A stretch of 64,000 bases of DNA from Dokdonella_A sp964582225 (GCA_964582225.1 CAZORA010000010.1:17398-81397), one strand, 5' to 3'. Counted from the first letter of the stretch, positions 1 to 9,090 are shown. Program-made: numbers and translations. Notes: a model not told the origin generated them from the letters alone.

Positions 1-1
1 C

Positions 2-1351
2 CTTCATGCGTTCCAGCATGAGTTTCAGATGCAGGTCGGAGAGGCCGCGAATCACGGTTTCGTTGAGCTCCATGTTGTGCTCGACGCGGAAGCAGGGATC
101 CTCCTCACCGAGCCGGTCCAGCGCCTGCGCCAACTTTTGCTCCTGGCCCTTGTGAGCCGGCGCGATGGCGAGACCGAACATCGGCAGCGGCAGGTCGATC
201 GCCTCCAGTTGGATTGCGTCCTCCTCGCGCGAGTCGTGCAGCACGGCGTCGAAGCGGATTTCATCAACCTTGGCGATGGCCGCAATGTCTCCCGCGATCG
301 CCTCGTCGAGCTCGCTGCGCTCGCCGCCGCGAAGGCGGAACAGGTGGCCCACCTTGAACGGCTTCTTGCCGTCGTCGATGAACAGCTGGGTGTCGCGGCG
401 CACGGTACCCTGATGCACGCGAAACACGCTCAGCTTGCCGACGAAGGGATCGTTGACGATCTTGAAGACGTCGGCGATCACATGCTTTTTGGGGTCCGCT
501 TCGGCCACGATCGGCTGCGTCGCGCTGCCGCTGCCCCGGAAGAAGGGTGGCGGATTGCCTTCACGCGGACTCGGCAGCAGCCGGCGCGCGAACTCGAGCC
601 ACTTGCGCAGGCCGAGGCCGGTGCGCGCCGAGGTGAAACAGATCGGCACCAGGTGACCTTCGCGCATCGACTGGGCGAAGGCGTCGCAAATTTCTTCCGG
701 ACTGAGGCTGCCTTCGCCGCCGTCCAGGTAGCGGTTCATGAGCGCCTCGTTGACCTCGACCACCTGGTCCAAGATCTGCTGATGGGCCTCGGCGGGCGAG
801 GAAAAATCACTCTCGCCGGCGGCCTGGAAGAAGCAGTCGATCAGCGAGCTGCCGCCGCCTGCCGGCAGGTTCACGGGCAGGCAGACGTTGCCGAATTCTT
901 CCCGCAGCGCCTTCACCACGCCGTCCAGATCGGCCTCCTCGTGGTCGATCTTGTTGACGATCAGCATGCGACAGAGGTTGCGCCCCTTGGCGCGTTCCAT
1001 CATGCGGCGAGTTGAATGACCGATGCCGGCGGCGGCATCGACTACCACCGCGCAGGTTTCCACCGCGGTCAGCGCCGACAGCGCCGGACCGCGGAAATCC
1101 GGGTAGCCTGGGGTGTCGATCAGGTTGATGTGATGCTCGCCGAGATCGATCGAGGCGATCGCGTTGTCGATCGAGTGCTTGCGCTCGCGCTCCAGCGGGT
1201 CGAAGTCCGACACCGTATTGCCGCGCTCGATCGAGCCTGCCGTCTGGATCGCGCCGCCGGCATGCAGCAGGGCTTCGAACAACGTGGTTTTGCCGGCGCC
1301 CGCGTGACCTGCGAGTGCGATATTGCGAATGCCGTCAGTGGAAAAGGACAT
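2..1351 (-). CDS. Elongation factor G-like translational GTPase, C-terminus outside window
   Basis: This is a translational GTPase of the EF-G family, with about 450 N-terminal residues visible. The G domain shows a P-loop GHAGAGKT (residues 15-22), DTPG (79-82) and NKID (133-136). The P-loop differs from the AHIDAGKT of canonical EF-G, which points to the EF-G-like (FusA2/EF-G II) branch. A domain II segment (FKIVNDPFVGKLSVFRV) and the start of domain III follow. A GGGAGG ribosome-binding site lies a few bases before the ATG. There are no str-operon neighbours (rpsL, rpsG, tufA), which also argues for the paralogue. The family assignment is firm; the exact role of EF-G-like paralogues is unsettled, and the missing C-terminus prevents a check of domains IV and V. 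Confidence 0.85.
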   Translation of the reverse strand, partial: MSFSTDGIRNIALAGHAGAGKTTLFEALLHAGGAIQTAGSIERGNTVSDFDPLERERKHSIDNAIASIDLGEHHINLIDTPGYPDFRGPALSALTAVETCAVVVDAAAGIGHSTRRMMERAKGRNLCRMLIVNKIDHEEADLDGVVKALREEFGNVCLPVNLPAGGGSSLIDCFFQAAGESDFSSPAEAHQQILDQVVEVNEALMNRYLDGGEGSLSPEEICDAFAQSMREGHLVPICFTSARTGLGLRKWLEFARRLLPSPREGNPPPFFRGSGSATQPIVAEADPKKHVIADVFKIVNDPFVGKLSVFRVHQGTVRRDTQLFIDDGKKPFKVGHLFRLRGGERSELDEAIAGDIAAIAKVDEIRFDAVLHDSREEDAIQLEAIDLPLPMFGLAIAPAHKGQEQKLAQALDRLGEEDPCFRVEHNMELNETVIRGLSDLHLKLMLERMK

Positions 1352-1611
1352 GAAGAGCCTCCCGCGATCAGTGGGCCAGATTTCTCATGCGGCGGCGCCG
1401 GGCGACAGCCGGACCGACTGACGCGGGTGCGGGCGGTCATGAGCAGGTTGCCGTCGGCGGCAGGCGCCGGCAGCCCGTATAGCCTTGTCCGAACCGGGAG
1501 GCAGGGTCAAGCTGCAATGCGCGAACGCCATGGCTCGCGGCACGCCACGTTTAACCGCCTTTTAGCCGCGCGCGGATATGCTGCCGGGCCTGTCGCGTCC
1601 GAGGCCTGCCA

Positions 1612-2376
1612 TTGATCGTCGAGCAGACCACCCCATCCGAGTCGCCGCGCGCAGCGCCGCCTGCCGCGGAAGGCTCGTGGCGGCGCGCGCCGGCTGCGCT
1701 GCGTTTTGCCGGCGACGGCGGCCCCTGGCAGCGCAGCCTGCGCTGGGAAAGGACCCCGCCGGATCGGCGCTGGTTTCTCGGCGGACTGATCGCAGCGCTT
1801 CTGGTCACCCTGCTCGAGCTGCTCGGTTTCGGCCTCGGCATGCGTGACAAGAACCTGCCGCGAGCACCGCAGAGCGTGCAGCCGATCGAGGTGATCTTGA
1901 TCGACGAGGCGCTGCCACCGATCCCGCCGGAACCGATGCCGGCGCCGTTCGTGGCTCGGCCTACGCGGGTCGAGGTGAGCCCGCCGCAGACGCGGCTCGA
2001 GCCGCCGCCGCTGGCACCCGAGCAGTCGAGCGACGCCATGCAGGCGCGAATCGGTGCCGCCGACAGCGGCCAGCTGTCGGGGTTGCTCAATGCCGACGGT
2101 AGCGTTCGCCTCGAGGGCGCCTTGCCCATCGCGCCGGCGCGGGCGCGCAACGAGCGCGAGGCGGCCATCGCGCGCTGGACTGAGATCGAGGCGCGCGGCA
2201 ACCCGACGCGCTGCCGCAAGACCCGTTTCGCCGAGGCCTTTCGCCGCGACGAATCCACCGGCGACCGGGTCGCCCGGAAATATCTGTCCTGGGTTGGTTT
2301 GGCTGACATGCGCGGAATCGAGGAGCGCCATCAGCAACGCTCCGAGTCGGGTGGCTGCGAGCCGGCGGCGCCCTGA
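1612..2376 (+). CDS. TonB-like single-pass membrane protein of unknown function
   Basis: The 254-residue product starts at TTG. It has a cytoplasmic N-terminus, one transmembrane helix (about residues 54-77) and a proline-rich stretch (about 84-130, with repeated PP and PxP), the layout of TonB-type energy transducers. The C-terminal half is not a recognisable TonB domain. It carries a block with NPTRCRKTRFAEAF, a single cysteine and a KYLSWVGL segment, which looks like a conserved unit. ExbB and ExbD are encoded 21 kb away, so a partnership cannot be claimed. The gene lies divergent from the EF-G-like gene and 61 bases before the HAD-UbiA gene. Function unknown; I believe similar hypothetical proteins occur in Lysobacterales, from memory only. 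Confidence 0.6.
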   Translation: MIVEQTTPSESPRAAPPAAEGSWRRAPAALRFAGDGGPWQRSLRWERTPPDRRWFLGGLIAALLVTLLELLGFGLGMRDKNLPRAPQSVQPIEVILIDEALPPIPPEPMPAPFVARPTRVEVSPPQTRLEPPPLAPEQSSDAMQARIGAADSGQLSGLLNADGSVRLEGALPIAPARARNEREAAIARWTEIEARGNPTRCRKTRFAEAFRRDESTGDRVARKYLSWVGLADMRGIEERHQQRSESGGCEPAAP

Positions 2377-2437
2377 GAAAGCATCGGCTATGCTCGAAGG
2401 CTGCGGCGCGAGTCGGTCGCGCAAGATCGGCATTCGA

Positions 2438-3859
2438 ATGAGCGACTCCGAGGTAGTGCTGTGCGTCGATCTCGACGGCACTCTGATCCGCTCCGATCTG
2501 GGCGTGGAAAGCGTGCTGGCTCTGCTGCGGCGAAATCCCCTGTATCTGCTGCTGCTGCCGTTCTGGCTGCTGCGCGGGCGGGCCTCTCTGAAGCGCGCGG
2601 TGGCCCTGCGGGTGCGCCTGGATGTGGCGCGGCTGCCTTACCACCAGCGCCTGCTCGAGTGGCTGGGCGGCGAGCAGGCCCGGCGCCGACTGGTGCTCTG
2701 TACCGCTTCGGATCAGCGGCTCGCCGAGGCAGTGGCGCGGCACATCGGCCTCTTCAGCGTGGTCCATGGCAGCGACGGCAGGCGGAATCTGAGCGGCCGC
2801 GCCAAGGCCGCGTTGCTTGAGCGAGAATACGGCGCAGGCGCCTTCGATTACGCTGGCAACGCCGCGGTCGACCTGGCGGTCTGGCGCCGCGCGCGCCACG
2901 CGATCGTGGTCAACGCCCCGACACGAGTGCTGCGCCGGGCGCGCGCCGCAGCCCGCGTGAGCGATGTCTTCGAGCGACCGGCCGGCCGCGGTCGTGCCTG
3001 GCTGGCGGCGCTGCGCCCACATCAATGGCTGAAGAACGCGCTGGTCTTCGTGCCGCTGCTGGCCGCGCACCAGGCCCTTGTGCCGCAGGCGGCCACACGC
3101 AGCCTGCTGGCCTTCGCCGCGTTCTGCCTGTGTGCCTCCGCGGCCTATCTGCTGAACGATTTGCTGGATTTGGAAGCAGATCGCCTGCACCCGCGCAAGC
3201 GCGGACGGCCTTTCGCCGCCGGCGCGCTGATGCCGGGTGGCGGCCTGCTGGCCGCCGCCGCGCTGGCCGTCGTCGCCTTCGCCCTGGCCGCGCCGCTTGC
3301 GCTCGAATTCATCTCGATGCTGTTTGGCTACGCGCTGCTCACCCTGGCCTATTCGCTCTGGATCAAGCGGATCGCGATGCTCGACGTGGTGACCCTGGCG
3401 GGACTCTATGCAATTCGCATCCTCGCCGGCGCCGCGGCCATTCCGGTGCCGGCTTCGTTCTGGCTGCTGGCTTTTTCGATGTTTCTCTTTTTCAGTCTGG
3501 CGCTGGTCAAGCGCGCGCTCGAACTGCAGCAGCTCGCCCAGGCCGGGGTGGCACAGGTGGCCGGGCGCGGCTATTTGGCGGCCGATCTGGGCTTGGTGCA
3601 GGCGCTCGGCAGCGCCAGCGGCTATCTCGCCGTGCTCGTGCTCGCGCTTTATATCGACAGCGCAGCGAGCGCGGCGCTGTATGCGCAGCCCATGCGCCTG
3701 TGGCTGCTGCCGCCGATTCTGCTCTATTGGATCAGCCGCACCTGGCTGCTCGCCACGCGAGGCGAAATGCACGACGATCCGGTGGTTTTCGCCCTGACCG
3801 ATCGGGTGAGCCTCGCGGTGCTGGGCGCATTTTTGCTGGTGATCTGGCTCGCGCTCTGA
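2438..3859 (+). CDS. HAD phosphatase-UbiA prenyltransferase fusion
   Basis: The 473-residue product joins two enzymes. Residues 1 to about 185 form a HAD-superfamily hydrolase: the nucleophile motif DLDGT is at 11-15, a CTAS motif II follows, and a late Asp lies in AGNAAVDLAVW. From about 190 onward is a multi-pass UbiA-type prenyltransferase with the polyprenyl-diphosphate site NDLLDLEAD at 240-248 followed by HPRKRGRP. The ATG at 2438 gives a clean HAD N-terminus; the open frame upstream is non-coding in character. The family transfers polyprenyl groups to acceptors such as phosphoribose or aromatic rings. The fused phosphatase suggests removal of a product phosphate, which is inference. 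The acceptor is unknown, and the gene is not near ubiquinone genes. Confidence 0.85.
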   Translation: MSDSEVVLCVDLDGTLIRSDLGVESVLALLRRNPLYLLLLPFWLLRGRASLKRAVALRVRLDVARLPYHQRLLEWLGGEQARRRLVLCTASDQRLAEAVARHIGLFSVVHGSDGRRNLSGRAKAALLEREYGAGAFDYAGNAAVDLAVWRRARHAIVVNAPTRVLRRARAAARVSDVFERPAGRGRAWLAALRPHQWLKNALVFVPLLAAHQALVPQAATRSLLAFAAFCLCASAAYLLNDLLDLEADRLHPRKRGRPFAAGALMPGGGLLAAAALAVVAFALAAPLALEFISMLFGYALLTLAYSLWIKRIAMLDVVTLAGLYAIRILAGAAAIPVPASFWLLAFSMFLFFSLALVKRALELQQLAQAGVAQVAGRGYLAADLGLVQALGSASGYLAVLVLALYIDSAASAALYAQPMRLWLLPPILLYWISRTWLLATRGEMHDDPVVFALTDRVSLAVLGAFLLVIWLAL

Positions 3860-3895
3860 GCGCGAACCAGCCAGTGGATCGCTGCCGTTCAATCC

Positions 3896-4618
3896 ATGCG
3901 CGTCACCCAGCAGCCTGCCTACCTTCTGCACACCCGTCCCTGGCGCGAGACCTCGCTTCTGCTCGAGGCTTTTACTCGCGACCACGGTCGGGTCGGCCTG
4001 TTGGCCCGTGGCGTGCGGCGCGCGTCGAGTCGGTTGTCACGTGGCCTGTTGCAGCCACTGCAGCCGCTGCTGCTCGACTGGAGCGGGCGCGGCGAGCTCG
4101 CCACCCTGAGCGGCGTCGATGTTTCGGGCCCGCGGCTGGGGCTCGATGCTGAGAGGCTCCTGTCCGCGCTGTACGTGAACGAGCTGGTGCTGCGTTTGAG
4201 CGCGCGCAACGATCCGCTGCCGGCCGCTTTCGAAGCCTATGCGCTATGCCTGTCCCGGCTGGCGACGGCAGAGCGCAGCAGCTGGACCCTGCGCCGCTTC
4301 GAGCGTGATCTGCTGATCGATCTCGGCTACGGGCTCACCTTGAAACGCGACATCCGGGGCGTACCGATCGCTGCCGAGCGGGCCTACGCCTGGGACCCGG
4401 CCTTCGGCGTCAGTGCATGGCGCGAGGGCAGCGCGCAGCTCCAGGTCGAAGGCGCCGCGCTGCTGGCGCTGGACCAGGATCTCTGTCCGCCGCCGACGCA
4501 GCTCGGACAGCTGCGACACGTGCTGCGCAGCGCGATTCGGCAGCTGCTCGGTGCCGACTTGCGCGCCTGGAGCTTCGGATCGAGCTTGCGTCGGCTTGGC
4601 GTGCCGCCACAACGCTGA
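3896..4618 (+). CDS. recO: DNA repair protein RecO
   Basis: RecO acts in the RecFOR pathway, annealing single strands and helping RecA load onto SSB-coated gaps. The 240-residue length is normal. The N-terminus (QPAYLLHTRPWRETSLLLEAF, followed by the RVGLLARGVR segment) is the typical RecO OB-fold start, and a helical C-terminal domain follows. It begins 36 bases after the HAD-UbiA gene on the same strand, so it may be co-transcribed. It is not next to era, rnc or pdxJ, its usual neighbours in many gammaproteobacteria. It ends convergently with the receiver-HPt gene 25 bases away; a short hairpin without a T-run sits in the gap. Confidence 0.93.
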   Translation: MRVTQQPAYLLHTRPWRETSLLLEAFTRDHGRVGLLARGVRRASSRLSRGLLQPLQPLLLDWSGRGELATLSGVDVSGPRLGLDAERLLSALYVNELVLRLSARNDPLPAAFEAYALCLSRLATAERSSWTLRRFERDLLIDLGYGLTLKRDIRGVPIAAERAYAWDPAFGVSAWREGSAQLQVEGAALLALDQDLCPPPTQLGQLRHVLRSAIRQLLGADLRAWSFGSSLRRLGVPPQR

Positions 4619-4643
4619 ATGGCGACAGTCGCTGTCGCGCGGC

Positions 4644-5369
4644 TCAGCCAGGTGCCCGCGTGCGCAGTGCGCTGAGCAGCTCGGCGCAGTGATGCAGGAA
4701 GCGCGCGCTGGCTTGCCGCGGCCATCCCGGCGCCTGCGTGGCCCTGCGCAATTCGGCGACAGCGTCGGTCAATCCCGGCACTCCGCAGAAGCCGGCCGAT
4801 GCGTCGAGCCGGTGCAAGCGTTCGCGCAGGCCGGTGCAGTTGGCGTTCGCGGCGAGCGCGGCTAGTTCTCCGGGCAAGGCCTCCAGTTCGGCGATCAGCA
4901 GCTCACGCAGTGCCTCGACCAGCTCCGGGTCGCCACCCGTCGCAGCCAGGGCGGCGTCCGGGTCGAAGCTCTTGCTGGATGCCTTGCACATCGGTCCATA
5001 AGGCTCGAGCGTCCGCGCCAGCACCGCTGTCGACAGTGGCTTGAGCAGTACGGCCTCGAAGCCGGCGTGGAGCAGCGCGCGACGGGTCTGTGGACGATCG
5101 TCGGCGGTGGTGGCGATCGCCGGAGCGAGCCGTGAAGGGCCGTCTCCCGCACGAATCTCCCGCAAAAGCTCGATTCCGCCGATGCCTGGCATGTGGGCGT
5201 CCAAGAGCAGCAGGGCAAAAGCCTGGCGATTGCTCGCCTCCAGCGCGGCGCTACCGTCGGCGGCGGTCCGACAGGTGAAGCCGCAGCTACCCGCAGCTTC
5301 GCTCAGGAAGCGCAGGCTGAGCGGGTTGTCGTCGGCGATCAGCAGCTGCATTTTCGCCATGGCTTCCAT
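4644..5369 (-). CDS. Response regulator receiver-HPt two-domain phosphorelay protein
   Basis: This 241-residue protein has a receiver domain (about 5-125) and a histidine phosphotransfer domain (about 140-235). The receiver shows the acidic pair (DD, residues 13-14), the phospho-acceptor Asp57 in LLLLDAHMPG and the conserved Lys110 in LLKP. The HPt domain has its phospho-His at about 186 in RLHRLDASAGF, matching the family LHxLxGSAxxxG pattern. There is no output domain and no kinase gene next to it, so it is probably an intermediate or sink in a relay whose hybrid kinase is elsewhere. A second ATG at residue 4 is an alternative start. It is divergent from the YdbH-like gene. Confidence 0.85.
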   Translation of the reverse strand: MEAMAKMQLLIADDNPLSLRFLSEAAGSCGFTCRTAADGSAALEASNRQAFALLLLDAHMPGIGGIELLREIRAGDGPSRLAPAIATTADDRPQTRRALLHAGFEAVLLKPLSTAVLARTLEPYGPMCKASSKSFDPDAALAATGGDPELVEALRELLIAELEALPGELAALAANANCTGLRERLHRLDASAGFCGVPGLTDAVAELRRATQAPGWPRQASARFLHHCAELLSALRTRAPG

Positions 5370-5547
5370 TCCCTTGCAAAGCGTTGAAGGCCTCTGTCGG
5401 TGAAACCGTGCGGGAGGTCACCGAAAGCGGAAGCCATCGTGTGCGGTCGCGGACTCACTGCGTTCAGGTACGGCCAGCAGCGCCAGAGCATCCGCGGCGC
5501 AGGCGATTCAGCGGTTCCCTGCCGGGTCGCTGGCAGAATGGGCGACC

Positions 5548-8355
5548 ATGGGCGCAAGGTCAATAGTCGGCTTGGCTGCCGTCGCGATCCTGCTCACCGC
5601 CAGTGCCGCCCTGCGGTCGGGCGGCGCGGCGGGTGAGGGGGCGGCGGAAAGCCGCATGTCGCTGCGCATTGCGCGAGTTCAGGCTCCCGCAGCGTGGCTC
5701 GAGGATCTGCATCTGGAGCTCCACGAGCAGGGCGCCGACGCGAGCCTGCGGCTGCGTATCGTGCGGCTGCGGCTGGTCGAGCTCGGACTCGCCGGCGCGC
5801 TCGACTGGAGCTGCGCGCTGCGGCGCGATTCCGCGGGGCGAGACTGCGCCGGGCCGCTGCTTCTGCGCGGTGCGGGCGGGCAGACGCAGAACGCGACATT
5901 CAAGCTGCACCTCGAGCGCGGCGCCTTGCGCCTCGAATTTTCGAGCGCTGCAGCGAAAGTGGTCCTGCAGCTACCGTTCGATGCCGGCGTCGGCTTCGAG
6001 GCGAGCGCGCAGAATGTGCCAGCCCGCTGGCTGCGCGGCCCGCTTGGCATGCGGCGTCCGGGCGCGGTGCTTACCGACGGCGAATTCGATCTCGCGCTGC
6101 GGCGTGACGCCGCGGCAGGAATCAAGGCGCGGTTCCGGCTCGCCCGGCTCGGCCTCAGTGATGCCGATAGTGGCCTCGCGCTGGAGGGATTCGGCGCCAG
6201 CGGCGAGCTGGACTACGCGGCGGAGGGCGAGGGTGCGCGTCTCTCGCTGCGTCTCGGGCCGGACTCCGGGCGCGTGACCGGGGGCGCGCTGCATCTTGAG
6301 CTGGCTTCCATGCAGGCCACCGCCACGCTCGAGGCAAGAATTGACGCCGCTGCGCACTGGCGCGTGGAGCACTTTCAATGGAGGGACGGCGACACGCTCG
6401 ATCTTGCCGGCAGCGCTGAATTCGATGACGGCCGCCTGCGGCTGCTCGAGGCAGCCGTGCGGCGGGCGCGGCTGCCGCTCGTCGCGGAGCGCTACGCAGC
6501 CGGGTCGTTGGCTGAACTCGGGCTCGCCGAGGTTGATCTTCGCGGCGAGGTTTCCGGCGAGCTGCGGCTGGTCGACGGCGCGCTGGAGCGCGTGTTGTTG
6601 CGTACGCCTGGGCTCGACATCGAGGATCCGCGGCGCGGTCTCACCCTGAGCAGCCTCCGCGGCACGCTCGACTGGCGGGTGAAGACTGTGGGAGAGGTCA
6701 CGTCGTTCGGCTGGCGTCGGGCGGAGATCGGCGGCGTGGCGCTCGGCGCAAGCCAGGGCCGCTGGCAGATCCAGCAGGGTCGGCTACGGCTTGCGGCGCC
6801 GCTCGCCGTGCCGCTCCCAGCCGGAGAGCTCGGGATTTCGCGGCTCACGATCGATCCCAGTCTGCGCGGCGACTGGCTGCAAGCCGCATTCACGCTGGCC
6901 GATGCCGCCTGGGATCGCAGTGACGGACGCTTTGCCGGCGCCGGGCTGGGGCTTGCGGGCGAGGTCGAGGTCAGCGGACCGCCGGCCAGCCCGCGGCTGC
7001 GCGGCACGGCGAAGGTGAGCGGCGGTGAAGTGCTGTTCGGGCCGGTCTATGTGCGTCTGCCGCAGAGCGGTCTGCAGGCAAGCTTGGATCTGGAGCTGCA
7101 GGAGGCGAGCTGGCTTGTCCACTCCCTGCGCTGGGACGATCCCGGCGTGCTGTCGTTCACTGGCGAAGGTCGCTTCGACGCGCGGGACCGCGCACCCCTG
7201 CGCCTGCTACGGCTGCGGGTCGATGAAGCGCAGCTTGGCCCGGCGCTGGCGCGCTATGGGGCGAGCTGGCTCGACGCGCGCGGCTGGGCGGGGCTCGAGG
7301 CGTCGGGGCGATTCGGCGGCGACGTGCTGCTCGATGATCAAGGCCTGCAGCGGCTCGCGCTGACCGCGGATGGAGTCACCATTGCGGACCCTTCGGGGCG
7401 CATTTCCCTGCGGCAGCTCGGGGCGAAGCTGCACTGGGAGGCAGATCACGATGCCGAGCCGGGCGTGCTCAGCTGGGGCTCGCTGGAGATCCTCGGCATT
7501 CCTTTCGGGCCGGCCCATCTGCGCCTTGCTTCACGCGAAGGCGCGCTGACTCTGCTCGAGCCCCAGGCGATCGATGTGCTCGGCGGCGAGTTCCGTCTGC
7601 GCGAGCTCAGCCTGCTGCCGCGCTCGCCGCGCGGCGAGCGCTATGCAGCGTCCTTTGCCATCGCCGGCATCGACATGCGCCAGCTCTCGGCTCTGCTTGG
7701 CTGGCCAGCTTTCGCCGGGAATCTGTCGGGTGGCGTGCCGGAGATCGAGCTTTCCGGCAACACCCTGCATCTTGGCGGCGGCCTCGACCTGTATGCCTTC
7801 GATGGCCACGTCGGCCTCGACAGCGTTCGCGTCGAGCGTCCCTTCGGCGTGGCACCTTCGCTGAGCGCCAACGTTCATTTTCAGGATCTCGATCTCGAGC
7901 AGCTGACCAGCGCGTTTTCCTTCGGCCAGATGCAGGGGCGGCTCATGGGCAGCATCGTCGGCCTGCGCCTGGTCGACTGGAGCCCGGTAGCCTTCGACGC
8001 CTGGCTGCATACCCGCGGCGGCGGTCGCATGAGCTACAAGGCGGTCGACGACATTGCCGCGGTCGGCGGCGGTGGGCTCTCCGGCGGACTGCAGACGCTC
8101 GCCCTGCGCTGGTTCGATTCCTTCGGCTATCGCCGCCTGGGCCTGCGCTGTCGGCTGCGCGATGAGATCTGCCGGATGGCGGGCATCGAGCCGGCCGACG
8201 CCGCCGAAGCAGCAAGCGGCGCGGGTTACACTATGGTCGAAGGGTCCGGCGTGCCGCAGTTGATGATCGTCGGCCATCGCCGGCAGGTCGACTGGCCGAC
8301 TCTGCTGCGCCGTCTGCAGGAGGCGACTAGTGGCGCCGGCCCCGTGGTGCGTTGA
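5548..8355 (+). CDS. ydbH: YdbH/AsmA-like envelope-spanning lipid transport protein
   Basis: The 935-residue protein has an N-terminal signal-anchor (about 4-22) followed by a very long, repetitive beta-rich region with no internal membrane segment. This is the architecture of AsmA-like bridges (TamB, YhdP, YdbH) that carry phospholipids between the membranes. The YdbH identity rests mainly on context: the next gene encodes a DUF1318/YdbL protein, as in the ydbH-ynbE-ydbL operon. The C-terminus (GSGVPQLMIVGHRRQVDWP) fits my memory of YdbH-type proteins in this order. An extended -10-like TGGCAGAAT ends 8 bases before the ATG, so the leader may be very short. A profile comparison is needed to separate YdbH from other AsmA-like families. 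Confidence 0.7.
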   Translation: MGARSIVGLAAVAILLTASAALRSGGAAGEGAAESRMSLRIARVQAPAAWLEDLHLELHEQGADASLRLRIVRLRLVELGLAGALDWSCALRRDSAGRDCAGPLLLRGAGGQTQNATFKLHLERGALRLEFSSAAAKVVLQLPFDAGVGFEASAQNVPARWLRGPLGMRRPGAVLTDGEFDLALRRDAAAGIKARFRLARLGLSDADSGLALEGFGASGELDYAAEGEGARLSLRLGPDSGRVTGGALHLELASMQATATLEARIDAAAHWRVEHFQWRDGDTLDLAGSAEFDDGRLRLLEAAVRRARLPLVAERYAAGSLAELGLAEVDLRGEVSGELRLVDGALERVLLRTPGLDIEDPRRGLTLSSLRGTLDWRVKTVGEVTSFGWRRAEIGGVALGASQGRWQIQQGRLRLAAPLAVPLPAGELGISRLTIDPSLRGDWLQAAFTLADAAWDRSDGRFAGAGLGLAGEVEVSGPPASPRLRGTAKVSGGEVLFGPVYVRLPQSGLQASLDLELQEASWLVHSLRWDDPGVLSFTGEGRFDARDRAPLRLLRLRVDEAQLGPALARYGASWLDARGWAGLEASGRFGGDVLLDDQGLQRLALTADGVTIADPSGRISLRQLGAKLHWEADHDAEPGVLSWGSLEILGIPFGPAHLRLASREGALTLLEPQAIDVLGGEFRLRELSLLPRSPRGERYAASFAIAGIDMRQLSALLGWPAFAGNLSGGVPEIELSGNTLHLGGGLDLYAFDGHVGLDSVRVERPFGVAPSLSANVHFQDLDLEQLTSAFSFGQMQGRLMGSIVGLRLVDWSPVAFDAWLHTRGGGRMSYKAVDDIAAVGGGGLSGGLQTLALRWFDSFGYRRLGLRCRLRDEICRMAGIEPADAAEAASGAGYTMVEGSGVPQLMIVGHRRQVDWPTLLRRLQEATSGAGPVVR

Positions 8356-8401
8356 GCACCGCAGCTGCTGCCTTCTTTTCCCAGTCGAGGATTCTCCCAC
8401 C

Positions 8402-9004
8402 ATGCGCCTGCTGCCTTCGTCGCTAGCCCTCGCCGCGGCCCTGTTGCTGCCTGCAGCCTGCGTCACGATCAACGTCTACTTCCCGGAAGCGGCAGCCGAG
8501 CAGGCGGCCGGGCGCTTCGTCGACAAGGTGCTGGGGGCCGAGAAGCCCGCCACGGCTCCTGCGGAGGAGGGGGCCGAGGCGCAGCCCGGCGGCAGCCCGG
8601 GCGCCATGCTGCTCGACTTCCTGGTCAGCAGCGCACATGCCCAGGGGCAGGCCAACATCAACGTCCAGACGCCGCAGATTCAGGCGATCCAGACTCGCAT
8701 GCAGCAGCGCTTCGGCGCGACGCTGGCCGCTTACTTCGATAGCGGCGCGATCGGTTTCACCAGCGATGGCCTGATCGCGGTACGCGACGCGACCGCGGTA
8801 CCGCTCGCGCGGCGCGCGGCGGTCAACGCGGTGGTCGCCGACGAAAACCGCGATCGCGAGGCCGTCTACCGCGAAATCGCGGTGGCCAACGGTCACCCGG
8901 AGTGGGAAGCGCAGATCCGCGCGGCCTTTGCCAAGCAGTGGATCGAGCGTGCCCACGCCGGCTGGTACTACCAGGACGCCAGCGGCGCCTGGCACAGGAA
9001 GTAG
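8402..9004 (+). CDS. ydbL: DUF1318 lipoprotein: YnbE-like N-terminus fused to YdbL domain
   Basis: The 200-residue product starts with a signal peptide ending in a lipobox LPAAC, so Cys20 is the likely lipidation site. Directly after it comes VTINVYFPEAAAEQAA, a segment like the strand region of the small lipoprotein YnbE. A low-complexity linker (about 45-100) follows, with a second strand-like ANINVQTP. The C-terminal 90 residues match YdbL: GLIAVRD, a helical ADENRDREAVYREIA block and a GxW ending close to GAWHRK. In E. coli, YdbH, YnbE and YdbL are three proteins and YdbL is a soluble periplasmic factor. Here no separate ynbE exists in the 46-base gap after the YdbH-like gene. The start is the first ATG before the signal peptide. 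Confidence 0.8.
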   Translation: MRLLPSSLALAAALLLPAACVTINVYFPEAAAEQAAGRFVDKVLGAEKPATAPAEEGAEAQPGGSPGAMLLDFLVSSAHAQGQANINVQTPQIQAIQTRMQQRFGATLAAYFDSGAIGFTSDGLIAVRDATAVPLARRAAVNAVVADENRDREAVYREIAVANGHPEWEAQIRAAFAKQWIERAHAGWYYQDASGAWHRK

Positions 9005-9090
9005 CGCTCCTCGACAGCGCGACAGTCCGGGCTCGCGGCCGCGCCGCGCCGGTGCCGCTTTCTTTGCCACGCTCTCATCCCCGGTTCTCG

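Noticed and set aside
4622..4638. Hairpin GCGACAG-TCG-CTGTCGC between recO and the receiver-HPt gene
   Set aside because: A 7-base stem without a T-run on either strand is too weak to call a terminator in DNA of this composition.
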